From: Burkholderia savannae
Lineage (GTDB): Bacteria; Pseudomonadota; Gammaproteobacteria; Burkholderiales; Burkholderiaceae
Length of the DNA: 64,000 bases
Direction of reading: 5' to 3'
Assembly: GCF_001524445.2 (NCBI RefSeq)
Contig: NZ_CP013418.1
Coordinates: 2,480,001 to 2,544,000 of the forward strand
The stretch's first letter is position 1, and each line of letters begins with the position of its first letter. The notes beneath the pieces are model-generated. The model worked only from the letters and a program-made list of their open reading frames with translations. It was not told the DNA's origin and made no database searches. The position numbers were made by a program, and so were the translations under genes. Below, in pieces: positions 8,626 to 16,653 of this stretch.

Positions 8626-9656
8626 CGTGTCGGCCCCGTGGTCGGTCCGGCCGCGAGCAAGTCGGCCGATGCGCGCTCGCCTGCGTTCGCGTGCGCACTC
8701 ACGCCGATGCCCATGCCGACGCTCGCACTCGCATCGCCGCCGAACAGCGCGCAGGCGTTGTCCCACAGAACCTTGCGCAGCACGTCGGCCGGCAGGTAGC
8801 GCCTCAGCTGCTCGATTTCGAAATCCCATTCGTACGGAATGAGCGGAAAGTCGCTGCCGTACAGGAAGCGGTTCGGGTGGTCGCGCATCTGCGGCACCAG
8901 TTGCTCGAGCGCGGGCTTCCATCGCGCGGGCAGGCGCGGATGCGCGCCGCGCGGATAGCGCGCTTCGTGCAGCGGCCTGACGTCGGGCACGATCTCGCCC
9001 GTCGCCGCGCGATGCCCGCCGAACGCCATTGCGGTATCGAAATGCAGGTTCGGAAATTCGTCGAGCAGATCGACGTACTCCTGAACTTCGTCATAACCGA
9101 TGTGCGGGACGATCACTTTCAGGTGCGGCGTGCGCCGCATCGCGCGCCGAAAGCGCTCGACGTTGCAGACGCCGCGAATTTCGTCCATGTTCGCGTTGTT
9201 CTTCGCGACCGCGCCAGAATGCAGGTTCAGCACTTTTCCGCGCTCGGCGAGCGCTTCGAAAATCGGCGCGAGCGCGTCGTCGTCCGGCGCGATCTTCAGC
9301 AAGCGGCAATGGATCTTGAGGCCGGCGAAGCCGAGCTCGTCGAGCACGCGAACCGCCTCGCGCGCGCAATCGCGATCGTGCGGATGCACGGTGCCGAACG
9401 GCACGAGAAACGCCGGATGCCGCGACGCCAGGTGCGCGACGAAGTCGTTGAGAAACGGCGCGATGCCGGGCTGCGCCGCATAGCAGATGCCGGCCGCGCG
9501 CGCGACGCCGTGCGACTTCAGGAAAACGATCGATTGCTCGGCGAGCAGCGCATAGCGATTCTTCCAGGCGTCGCGCTCGTAGTTCTTCCAGACGAGCTTC
9601 GTCACGACGTCGGGCAGCACGTGTATGCGCGCATCGAAGATCTTGAGTGCCGTCAT
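8622..9656 (-). CDS. Amidohydrolase-2 family metal-dependent hydrolase (344 aa)
   Basis: TIM-barrel metallo-hydrolase or decarboxylase related to ACMSD and other amidohydrolase-2 proteins. Visible metal/catalytic positions are the N-terminal DARIHVLPD (one histidine instead of the usual HxH), LNLHSGA, VIVPHIGYDE and the late LYGSDFPLIPYEW. The degenerate first motif suggests altered metal binding. It overlaps the acyl-AMP ligase by four bases and clearly belongs to the operon, where it might decarboxylate or hydrolyse the modified acyl chain. The reaction is unknown. Confidence 0.82.
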   Translation of the reverse strand: MTALKIFDARIHVLPDVVTKLVWKNYERDAWKNRYALLAEQSIVFLKSHGVARAAGICYAAQPGIAPFLNDFVAHLASRHPAFLVPFGTVHPHDRDCAREAVRVLDELGFAGLKIHCRLLKIAPDDDALAPIFEALAERGKVLNLHSGAVAKNNANMDEIRGVCNVERFRRAMRRTPHLKVIVPHIGYDEVQEYVDLLDEFPNLHFDTAMAFGGHRAATGEIVPDVRPLHEARYPRGAHPRLPARWKPALEQLVPQMRDHPNRFLYGSDFPLIPYEWDFEIEQLRRYLPADVLRKVLWDNACALFGGDASASVGMGIGVSAHANAGERASADLLAAGPTTGPTR

Positions 9657-9695
9657 CGGGAGATCCGGTCGGTTTCGATGGAAGGAAAACGCGGG

Positions 9696-10721
9696 TCACG
9701 CATCGTCGCGCCGCGCGTTCGCGAGCCGCCGGCGGATCGCGTCGTGATCGGGATGCTGAACGTCCCACACGAGCCCGAGCCGCTCGAGCAGCGCGATCAG
9801 CGATCCGGTCACGTCGATCTGCCATCGATCGAAGCGCATGCTCGCGTACTGCGGAAACGCATGATGGTTGTTGTGCCAGCCCGCGCCGAGCGTCAGGATC
9901 GCGAGCCACCATGCGTTGCGGCTCTGATCGCGGCCGCGAAACGGCCGGTTGCCGCCGAGCGAATGGCCGATCGAATTGACCGCCCAGATCGCGTTCGTCG
10001 CGAGAAAGATCCGCGCGGTGCCGCCCCACAGCAGGCCGAGCAGCGCGCTCTTCCACGACGGATCGAGCAGCCCGCCGAGCGCGGCGGGCAGCAGCAGGCC
10101 GAGCAGCAGCCAGTAATCGTACGCGAGATGGATGCGCAGCAGCGCCGGGTCCCGGTACATGTCGTTCGCGTACTGGCGCCAGCCAGCCGGGCGCGCGGAC
10201 GACGGATCGAACAGCCAGCCGACGTGGCCGTGCAGAATGCCCTTCGCGCGGCCGACGAAACCGCGTCCGCCGAGTTGCGGCGTATGCGGATCGCCAGGCC
10301 GGTCGGCGTTCGCATGATGCAGCCGATGGATCGCGACCCACCACATGAGCGGCCCCATATATGCGAGCGAGCCGAGGACCGCGAGCGCGATCTTCACCGA
10401 CGGCGCGGCCTTGAACGTGCGATGCGCGAAGTAGCGATGCAGCGCGAGCTCCATGCCGAGGATATTGAGCACGTAGAAGAGCGCGAGCATCGCGATGTCC
10501 TGCGCGCGCGGGGCGAGGCCGAATCCAGCCCAGAGCGCGATCGCGGCGGCCGTGCCGATCGCCGGTATCGCCGCGACGCCCAGATGGCGCGCGGACGACG
10601 CGCGCGACAGATGCCCGGATGCGCGATCGCCGGGCGTGGGCGGGATTGCCGGATCGGTCGCCGACGCCGCGCGATGCGGCGTCTTCGCGCGGCCGGCGCT
10701 GTCGGCGGGCGCGTTTTTCAT
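9696..10721 (-). CDS. Membrane fatty-acid desaturase, acyl-CoA/acyl-ACP delta-9 type (341 aa)
   Basis: Di-iron integral membrane desaturase. The three histidine boxes are present: HRYFAH, HRLHH and HNNHH. Long hydrophobic segments flank them, and the N-terminal 45 residues are Ala/Pro/Ser-rich and probably disordered. The ATG overlaps the stop of the methyltransferase gene (ATGA). It is clearly related to the other desaturase of the operon (11975-13006), sharing the GHxGWLF and GAGWHNNHHAFP-like blocks, so the two probably arose by duplication and act on successive positions of the chain. Confidence 0.92.
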   Translation of the reverse strand: MKNAPADSAGRAKTPHRAASATDPAIPPTPGDRASGHLSRASSARHLGVAAIPAIGTAAAIALWAGFGLAPRAQDIAMLALFYVLNILGMELALHRYFAHRTFKAAPSVKIALAVLGSLAYMGPLMWWVAIHRLHHANADRPGDPHTPQLGGRGFVGRAKGILHGHVGWLFDPSSARPAGWRQYANDMYRDPALLRIHLAYDYWLLLGLLLPAALGGLLDPSWKSALLGLLWGGTARIFLATNAIWAVNSIGHSLGGNRPFRGRDQSRNAWWLAILTLGAGWHNNHHAFPQYASMRFDRWQIDVTGSLIALLERLGLVWDVQHPDHDAIRRRLANARRDDA

Positions 10722-11653
10722 GCGACGGCCGCCCGATGCCGGGAGCCGGCGTGAATCCGGTTCGGCTCGATGCGCCGGAACGTGATCCGGTAGAGCACGA
10801 ACGCGCCGAGATCGAACGAATAGCTCATCGTCCGGTAAAGCCGCTCGTAGCGCTCGATCACGTCGGGCGGCGCGAGCTCGAGCGCCTCGCGGCGATGCGC
10901 GCGCAGGTTCTCGAACCACGCGCGCATCGTCTTCACGTAGTCGTGGCGATCGTTGCGAACGAGTTCCACTTCGAACAGCATTTCGGATGCCAGAACGATA
11001 TCCGCGAGATACGGCAGATCCGATTCCGGAAAGACTTCGCGCGCGATGAAGAGATCGGAGTGCCGGCGGTCGCGGGGCACGTCGCCGTAGCCCATCGTCT
11101 GCAGCGACAGCCGGCCGCCCGGCTTCAGGAAGCCGTGGCATTTCGTGAAGAAGTGCCGATAGGCTTCGACCTTGTCTTCGTCGATCTTCGCGAAGTGTTC
11201 GAATGCGCCGAGCGAGATGATCCCGTCGAACGGCCGGTCGGGTTCGTAGTCCTGCCAGTTCCGCAACTGCACGTCGATGCCCGGATGCCGGTATTGCTCG
11301 CCGATGTAGCGGAGCTGCTCGTTCGACAGCGTGAGCCCGACCGCCTCCTTCACGCCGGCGGCCGTCACGAGCCGGTCGAGCAGCGCGCCCCAGCCGCAGC
11401 CGATGTCTAGCACGCGCGCCGCGCCGCGCGCCCGGATCTGCGCGATGTGATAGTCGAGCTTGCGGATTTGCGCCTGCTCGTGCGTATCGCCTTCCTCGAA
11501 CATCGCGCACGAGTAGTTGCGGCCGCGTTCCTGCGCGAGCGCGAGGAACGCGTTGCCGATGTCGTAGTGGTATTGGATCGCGTCGGCGGACGCGCCGTAC
11601 GGCGCGCCGCGATTCGGCGCGCCGGTTTCGCGGTTCTCGGGCCGGATGGTCAT
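10718..11653 (-). CDS. Cyclopropane-fatty-acid-synthase-like SAM methyltransferase (311 aa)
   Basis: SAM-dependent enzyme of the cyclopropane synthase/mycolic acid methyltransferase family. The SAM motif VLDIGCGWGA is at residues 81-90. The preceding YHYDIGNAF and NYSCAMF segments and the ISLGAFEHFAK block are family hallmarks. At 311 residues it lacks the extra N-terminal domain of membrane-lipid Cfa enzymes (about 380 residues) and is nearer in size to mycolate cyclopropane synthases, which act on carrier-bound chains. Together with the neighbouring ACP and desaturases, methylene or methyl transfer to a double bond on an ACP-bound acyl chain is the likely role. Confidence 0.88.
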   Translation of the reverse strand: MTIRPENRETGAPNRGAPYGASADAIQYHYDIGNAFLALAQERGRNYSCAMFEEGDTHEQAQIRKLDYHIAQIRARGAARVLDIGCGWGALLDRLVTAAGVKEAVGLTLSNEQLRYIGEQYRHPGIDVQLRNWQDYEPDRPFDGIISLGAFEHFAKIDEDKVEAYRHFFTKCHGFLKPGGRLSLQTMGYGDVPRDRRHSDLFIAREVFPESDLPYLADIVLASEMLFEVELVRNDRHDYVKTMRAWFENLRAHRREALELAPPDVIERYERLYRTMSYSFDLGAFVLYRITFRRIEPNRIHAGSRHRAAVA

Positions 11654-11664
11654 CGTTCGGTCTC

Positions 11665-11949
11665 CTATCGCTTGGCCGACAGATCGGCGAGCGCCCGCGC
11701 GAGCGAGTCGATCGTCGGATATTGATAGGGCAGGCTCGGGGACAGCTCGAAGCCGAGATAGTCTTCGAGATCGCCGACCATCCTCATCGCGTCGGCCGAA
11801 TCGAGGCCGTACTCGACGAACTGCTTGTTCACGTCGATCGCGCTGCTGTCGGTGCGCAGCCTGGCTGCGACGTAGCCGGTCATCCAGCCGGCGATTTCCT
11901 CGTGGGTTCTTGCGTCGAATTCCACTGCGTTCAGGGTGGCGCTCTTCAT
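11665..11949 (-). CDS. Acyl carrier protein (94 aa)
   Basis: Stand-alone carrier domain. The phosphopantetheine attachment serine is S51 in EYGLDSADAMRMVGDLE, with the helix II pattern typical of carriers served by acyl-AMP ligases; the hydrophobic LGFELSPSLPYQYPTIDSL tail also fits. I chose the ATG at 11949 because a GGAG sits just upstream, and a longer frame would overlap the desaturase gene. It lies 11 bases upstream of the methyltransferase gene. It is the likely acceptor of the FAAL product and the scaffold for desaturation and cyclopropanation. Confidence 0.9.
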   Translation of the reverse strand: MKSATLNAVEFDARTHEEIAGWMTGYVAARLRTDSSAIDVNKQFVEYGLDSADAMRMVGDLEDYLGFELSPSLPYQYPTIDSLARALADLSAKR

Positions 11950-11974
11950 TTTCCGGGCTCCCGTCGAGAGTCGT

Positions 11975-13006
11975 TCATGGGGCGATGCGCTTCTTTGCAA
12001 TCAGTTCGTCGTTGGGGCGATTCACGTCGTGGACGAGGTGCAGGCGTTCCAGCACGCGCACGAACAGCCCGCCCGGATCGATCTGCCACCAATGCAGCCC
12101 GGTGAAGGCGGACGCGGGAAACGCGTGATGGTTGTTGTGCCAGCCTTGGCCGAATGTCGGGATCGCGAGCAGCAGGCTGTTGCGGCTGCGGTCGTGCGCG
12201 GTCGTGTGGAAGTCGCGCCGGCCGATCACGTGGCACAGCGAATTCAGCGCCCAGATGCAATGGCTGACCGCGAAGATTCGCACCATGTCGCCCCACAGGA
12301 AGCCGAGCAGCACGCCCGTCCACGAGCGCGACGCGAGCCCGCAGATCAGCGGCGGCAGCGCGAGGCCGATCGCGACCCAGCGGTAGTACGCCATGTGCTG
12401 CCTGAAGACGAGCGGGTCCTGATAGAGGTCGGGTACGTATTTCTCCCATCCCGCCGGCCGTGTCGACTCGCCGACGAAGAGCCACCCGATGTGGCTGTGA
12501 TAGAGGCCCTTGAGCCGGCCGCCGGCACCGTCGCCCGACAGATGCGGCGAATGGGGATCGCCTTTGCCGTCGCTCGTCGAATGATGGCGGCGATGCGTCG
12601 ACGCCCACCAGTTGACGGGGCCGTGCGCGCCCATCGAGCCGAGTGCGATCAGCGCGGTCCGCACCCACGGCTTCGCCTTGAACGCCTTGTGCGTCACGTG
12701 GCGATGAAAGCCGACTTCGAGGCCCAGCGCGGTCGCGAAATAGAACACGGCGAACACGGTCCATTCGACGGCGCCCGGCGCGTGACCGCCGATCCATAGC
12801 GCGATCGCGGCGGCCGTGCCCAATGCGGGCAGCAGCGTGACGGCGGCGGCGATGCGGCGATCGAGACGGGCGGCGGAGCGGGGCGGGAACCGTGCCGGGC
12901 GAGCCGAGCCATGCGAACCGGAAGAAAAAGACGCGGGAATCGCGCTTCCGGTCGCACCCTCGGGCTGGCTCGCCTCGCTTGAAGACGGAGGCTGGCCGGA
13001 ACTCAT
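11975..13006 (-). CDS. Membrane fatty-acid desaturase, first gene of the acyl operon (343 aa)
   Basis: Di-iron membrane desaturase with histidine boxes HRHVTH (101-106), HRRHH (138-142) and a C-terminal HNNHH. The first 50 residues are Ser/Pro/Ala-rich and unlike membrane sequence. Hydrophobic spans of the stearoyl-CoA desaturase type follow. It is the promoter-proximal gene of the eight-gene operon, 25 bases before the ACP gene. Whether it acts on ACP-, CoA- or lipid-bound chains cannot be read from the sequence, but the adjacent ACP makes an ACP-bound substrate plausible. Confidence 0.92.
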   Translation of the reverse strand: MSSGQPPSSSEASQPEGATGSAIPASFSSGSHGSARPARFPPRSAARLDRRIAAAVTLLPALGTAAAIALWIGGHAPGAVEWTVFAVFYFATALGLEVGFHRHVTHKAFKAKPWVRTALIALGSMGAHGPVNWWASTHRRHHSTSDGKGDPHSPHLSGDGAGGRLKGLYHSHIGWLFVGESTRPAGWEKYVPDLYQDPLVFRQHMAYYRWVAIGLALPPLICGLASRSWTGVLLGFLWGDMVRIFAVSHCIWALNSLCHVIGRRDFHTTAHDRSRNSLLLAIPTFGQGWHNNHHAFPASAFTGLHWWQIDPGGLFVRVLERLHLVHDVNRPNDELIAKKRIAP

Positions 13007-13557
13007 CGGATATCTCTCAGTAAATTGTTTGGTACATATTTCATTGACGACATTCGAAACTCAATATGAATTTTCCTATCGTCAATGCTGAAGTGTTTGG
13101 TATGCAGAAAGTGATTTTTCGAGGCGTTATTTGGATTCGAATGCGTCAATCGGATAAACGTCGGCGGAAACCGTTTCCAGCGTCTCGCGCGCTTTCTAGT
13201 CCTCGGTTCGTCGTTTCGCTTCGGTGAATGCTGGATAGGTCTGGATTTGACGCCGATGACGATACGGCGGCCGTCAAACGGGTTTCGGAAGCGGTTCCTG
13301 AAAATCGAGGAAATACTCGGTGAACGAATTGCCGGAATGTTGTCGCGATGCAGATTGAGTCAGCTTGCCTGAGTCGGACTGAATTTAAATAAGCGGCGAT
13401 AAAAAATAAGGATTTGATTCACGCGATATCGAACGGGCGCTTTTCGATCGGGGTTGAATCGGCCGCACGCGATGTCGGCCTGCCGCGGTGTGGTGCGGGT
13501 TTTGCCTTGCGTCGTCGATCGTCGCCGCGGGCGATGAAAATCGCGCCGGCCTTCGGG
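13007..13557. promoter_or_regulatory. AT-rich upstream region of the fatty-acyl operon
   Basis: No gene. The first 100 bases upstream of the desaturase are AT-rich and contain two direct copies of TGTTTGGTA at 13026-13034 and 13094-13102, 68 bases apart, which could be regulator sites. No confident -35/-10 pair. The part nearer 13557 lies behind the end of the GlxA-type regulator gene. Confidence 0.4.
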
Positions 13558-14523
13558 CTATCGCGCGGCGGAGAATCCGCGCCCGAACTGCTTTCGATAC
13601 GCGCCCGGCGAAATCGAATAAGCGGCGGTGAAATGCTGCCGCAGCGACACGGTCGACCCGAATCCGGCGATCTCCGCGATGCGCTCGATCGTCTTGTCGC
13701 TCGTCTCGAGCAGCCGCTGCGCGGCCGTCAGCCGATGATTCAGCAGCCATTGCGAGACGGTCGTGCCGGTCTTCGTCTTGAAGCGCCGCGTGAAGGTGCG
13801 CCGGCTCATGCCCGCGCGCGCAGCGAGCGCGTCGAGGCACAGCGGCTGTTCGAGATGCTCGATCGCCCAATCGAGCGCCGCGCTGAGCGGATCGCCCGCC
13901 GTCGCCTTCGGCAGCGGCTGCTCGATGTACTGCGCTTGCCCGCCGTGGCGGTGCGGCGCGACGACCATCCGGCGCGCGACGCGGTTCGCGATGTCCGCGC
14001 CGTGATCGCGGCGCAGCAGATGCAGGCAACAGTCGATCGCCGCCGCGGTGCCCGCCGACGTGAGCACGTCGCCGTCGTCGATGTACAGCACCTTCCGGTC
14101 GAGCCCGATCTTCGGGTACTTCTGCGCGAAGTCGTCGCCCCACACCCAATGCGTCGCGGCGGTGCGGCCGTCCAGCAGGCCGGCTTCCGCGAGGATGAAC
14201 GTGCCGAGGCACAGGCCCGCGATCCGCGCGCCGCGCCGATGCGCGGACCGCAACGCGTTCAGCAGCGCCTCGGGCGGCCGTTCGTCCGGGTCGCGCCACG
14301 CCGGCACGATCACCGTATCCGCAGCGGCCAGCACCGACAGATCGTGCGGCACGTCGATGCTGAAGCCCGACATCGTCGGCACGAGCCCCGGCTTTTCGGC
14401 GCAGATCAGCAGGCGGTAGCGCGGCACGCCGAGCCGCGCGAGGTCGTCGCCGAACACGATGCACGGCACCGACAAGTGAAACGGGCTGATGCCTTCGAAC
14501 GCGATGACCGCGACGGTATGCAT
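13558..14523 (-). CDS. GlxA-family transcriptional regulator, DJ-1/PfpI + AraC domains (321 aa)
   Basis: An N-terminal amidotransferase-like sensor (residues about 1-190, with the GLCLGTFILAEAGLLDGR elbow and TAATHW) is joined to a C-terminal AraC/XylS DNA-binding domain with two helix-turn-helices (LDALAARAGMSRRTFTRRF and IAEIAGFGSTVSLRQHF). I start at the ATG at 14523, where the sequence MHTVAVIAFEG matches the usual family start; a longer frame is open to 14586. It is transcribed divergently from the isochorismatase-like gene (about 180 bases apart), the likely target. It could also act on the fatty-acyl operon on its other side. Confidence 0.9.
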   Translation of the reverse strand: MHTVAVIAFEGISPFHLSVPCIVFGDDLARLGVPRYRLLICAEKPGLVPTMSGFSIDVPHDLSVLAAADTVIVPAWRDPDERPPEALLNALRSAHRRGARIAGLCLGTFILAEAGLLDGRTAATHWVWGDDFAQKYPKIGLDRKVLYIDDGDVLTSAGTAAAIDCCLHLLRRDHGADIANRVARRMVVAPHRHGGQAQYIEQPLPKATAGDPLSAALDWAIEHLEQPLCLDALAARAGMSRRTFTRRFKTKTGTTVSQWLLNHRLTAAQRLLETSDKTIERIAEIAGFGSTVSLRQHFTAAYSISPGAYRKQFGRGFSAAR

Positions 14524-14700
14524 GACGGATGAGACGGCAGTCCAAAAAGGTGGCCCGATCCTATCACATGTTGTCTCGAAGGCCACTTTCGCGGTGCGGC
14601 CCGCATCCGGATACTTGCGCCTGTCTTGCCGCCGCGGAGGCGAGACGCGCAGCGACGGACGATGGGCGTGCGTCGCGTTTCATTCACCAGGACTTTCACG

Positions 14701-15312
14701 ATGAGCCATCCCACCATTCGCACCTTGGCCGGCGCGAGCGCTCCGCAGGCGATCGAGGCCGTGAGCACCGCGCTGCTGGTGATCGATTTCCAGAACGAAT
14801 ATTTCAGCGGCAAGATGCCGATCCCGGACGGCGCGCGCGCGCTGCGCAACACGCAGCGGCTCGTCGAGCATGCGGACCGCGCAGGCATTCGCGTGTTTCA
14901 CATTCAGCACGTGGCGCCCGCGGGCAGCCCGGTGTTCGCCGAGGACGGCGACGGCGTGCGCTTCCACGCGCAGTTGCAACCTGCGGCGAACCATCAGGTG
15001 CTGAGGAAATCGTCCGTCAGCGCGTTTCCGACGACCGACCTCGACGCGCGCCTGAAGGCGGCCGGCATCGAGACGCTGATCATCGCGGGCCTGATGACGC
15101 ATGCGTGCGTTGCGGGGGCGGCGCGCGACGCCGTGCCGCTCGGCTACGACGTGATCGTCGTCGACGATGCGTGCGCGACGCGCAATCTCGATCGCGCGGA
15201 CGGCAGCGTGCTGCCGCATGCGGATTTGCATCGCGCGGCGCTCGCGACCGTCGACGACACGTTCGGCGAAGTGATGACGACCGACGACGTGTTGACGCTG
15301 CCGCTCGCGTAA
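14701..15312 (+). CDS. Isochorismatase-like cysteine hydrolase (203 aa)
   Basis: Cysteine hydrolase of the isochorismatase/nicotinamidase superfamily. The catalytic triad is visible: aspartate in VIDFQNEYF, lysine in VLRKSSVSAF and cysteine in LMTHACVAGAAR. Lack of the metal-binding DxH of nicotinamidases points to the isochorismatase-like/amidase branch of unknown substrate. The ATG at 14701 is preferred over an in-frame ATG 75 bases upstream, because the family homology begins shortly after it. It is divergent from a GlxA-type regulator that probably controls it. Confidence 0.87.
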   Translation: MSHPTIRTLAGASAPQAIEAVSTALLVIDFQNEYFSGKMPIPDGARALRNTQRLVEHADRAGIRVFHIQHVAPAGSPVFAEDGDGVRFHAQLQPAANHQVLRKSSVSAFPTTDLDARLKAAGIETLIIAGLMTHACVAGAARDAVPLGYDVIVVDDACATRNLDRADGSVLPHADLHRAALATVDDTFGEVMTTDDVLTLPLA

Positions 15313-15323
15313 CACGGGGCGCG

Positions 15324-15339
15324 GCCGGCTTCGGCCGGC
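15324..15339 (+). terminator. UUCG-tetraloop hairpin behind the isochorismatase-like gene
   Basis: Stem GCCGGC, loop TTCG, stem GCCGGC starting 12 bases after the stop. No T-run follows, so it is at best a stabilising 3' hairpin or a weak terminator. Confidence 0.35.
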
Positions 15340-15432
15340 GGCGCGAGGGACCACCGAAAAACGAAAATCGTCGCCGTGCGGCGGGGCGTGCCACCCGCGC
15401 CGCGCAGGCCGACGTGACAACGAAGTTTGACC

Positions 15433-15492
15433 CGGAGCGTTCGCGATCGCCCGACGGGGCATTACCAGAACGAAAGGAACGCTCCGTTTTTT
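15433..15492 (+). terminator. Terminator or leader attenuator just before the orphan gene
   Basis: CGGAGCGTTC at 15433-15442 pairs perfectly with GAACGCTCCG at 15477-15486, and six T follow at 15487-15492: an intrinsic terminator with a 34-base loop. It ends only 22 bases before the ATG of the next gene and 120-180 bases behind the previous stop. It either ends the isochorismatase transcript or attenuates the downstream gene. The loop holds further self-complementary stretches that could compete with the stem. Confidence 0.6.
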
Positions 15493-15514
15493 CAATAAGA
15501 AAGAAGGCAAGAAA

Positions 15515-16462
15515 ATGAATCACAAGTCGTTCTCGAGAATCGATGCTCACGATCTGGAGATGGTCGCGTTCGGCTCGAACCCGCGCGTACGGGCGCGCGA
15601 CGCAGTGTTCGCCGTCGACAACGCGATGCGGCAGAACTACGCGGCGCTGAAGGCGAGGCTCACGTCGCATCTGAGCCCCGTCATCGTCGTCAACAACGAT
15701 TACCGCGGCGGGCAGTACACGCTGATCCACGAAGGCCGGCGCGAGACGCTCGAGCCGGTGTCGCCGGTGTTCGAACTGGTGAAATCGATCAGCCACACGC
15801 CGCTCGGCATCTACGTGATCATCGCGCCGTATCTGAAGCAGCCCGAAGCGATCGAATGGGTGCGGCCGCTCGAGGCGTTCGGCGAGACGCTGAAGAACGC
15901 GCTGCGGCACCTCGACGCCGCCGAGTTTCCGGCCGATGCGCGAGCGGCGAGCGCGCGCATTCTCGAAGGCGGGATTCACTTCATCGCGCAATCGGTCGTC
16001 GAAGGGCGCTTCAGCATCGAGAGCTACGAGCGGTTCTCCGCGAGCGTCGCCGATGCGATCAAGGTCAACATGCAGTGCGCGGCGCAAGCGCAGGTGGCGG
16101 GCGTCGAGGCGTTGATCAAACGCTGGAAGGCGGCGCTCGGCGACGACGAATGGAAGAAGGTGTACACGGTCGTGCTGTCGATCTGGACGACGTCGGTGCG
16201 CAACCAGAACACGATCATCCTGCGGCGCCTGATGGACCGCAAGAACGTCGACACGCACCTGATCGACATCGCGACGGCGGAGACGCCCGCCGATCCGGTC
16301 GCGGTCGCGCTCGACAATCTCGCGCGGATCGTGCAGGACAACATCGCGGCCGAGATGGTGTTCCCGACCGATCCGGTGCTGGCGGATTCGCTCAAGGGGA
16401 CCGAGGATCTGTTGTCGAATGCGATCGGCAAGCTGATTCGCTGTCCTTATTCGAAGCACTGA
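15515..16462 (+). CDS. Conserved-looking protein of unknown function (315 aa)
   Basis: I do not recognise this protein. It has no signal peptide, no membrane segment and no nucleotide-binding motif. The composition is that of a soluble, mostly helical protein, with codon use like its neighbours. Notable segments are VIVVNNDYRGGQYTLIHEG near the N-terminus, a LGIYVIIAPYLKQPEAIEW strand region, and a long helical C-terminal half. An AAGAAGG lies upstream of the ATG. It appears to be a single-gene unit, bounded by the terminator-like structure before it and a shared terminator behind it. Confidence 0.75.
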   Translation: MNHKSFSRIDAHDLEMVAFGSNPRVRARDAVFAVDNAMRQNYAALKARLTSHLSPVIVVNNDYRGGQYTLIHEGRRETLEPVSPVFELVKSISHTPLGIYVIIAPYLKQPEAIEWVRPLEAFGETLKNALRHLDAAEFPADARAASARILEGGIHFIAQSVVEGRFSIESYERFSASVADAIKVNMQCAAQAQVAGVEALIKRWKAALGDDEWKKVYTVVLSIWTTSVRNQNTIILRRLMDRKNVDTHLIDIATAETPADPVAVALDNLARIVQDNIAAEMVFPTDPVLADSLKGTEDLLSNAIGKLIRCPYSKH

Positions 16463-16593
16463 CCGCCGATGGGGCATGCCTGGGCGTCGAGCGTGCGAAG
16501 CCTCGCGAAGCCGATGCTTCCGGAAGCGGAAGCGGCCGAGATCGCGACGCACGCGAAGCGCGTTATGCGTCTCCCGTCGCGCTCCAAAAGGCG

Positions 16594-16622
16594 AAAGGCG
16601 CGCCGCCCGGCGCGCCTTTTTT
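16594..16622. terminator. Bidirectional intrinsic terminator
   Basis: AAA-GGCGCGCC-GCCC-GGCGCGCC-TTTTTT: an eight-base perfect GC stem with a four-base loop, flanked by A and T runs. It serves the orphan gene on the plus strand and the acyl-CoA ligase on the minus strand, which converge here. Confidence 0.85.
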
Positions 16623-16653
16623 CATCGAGCGATGCGCAACGAACCGCAATCCG

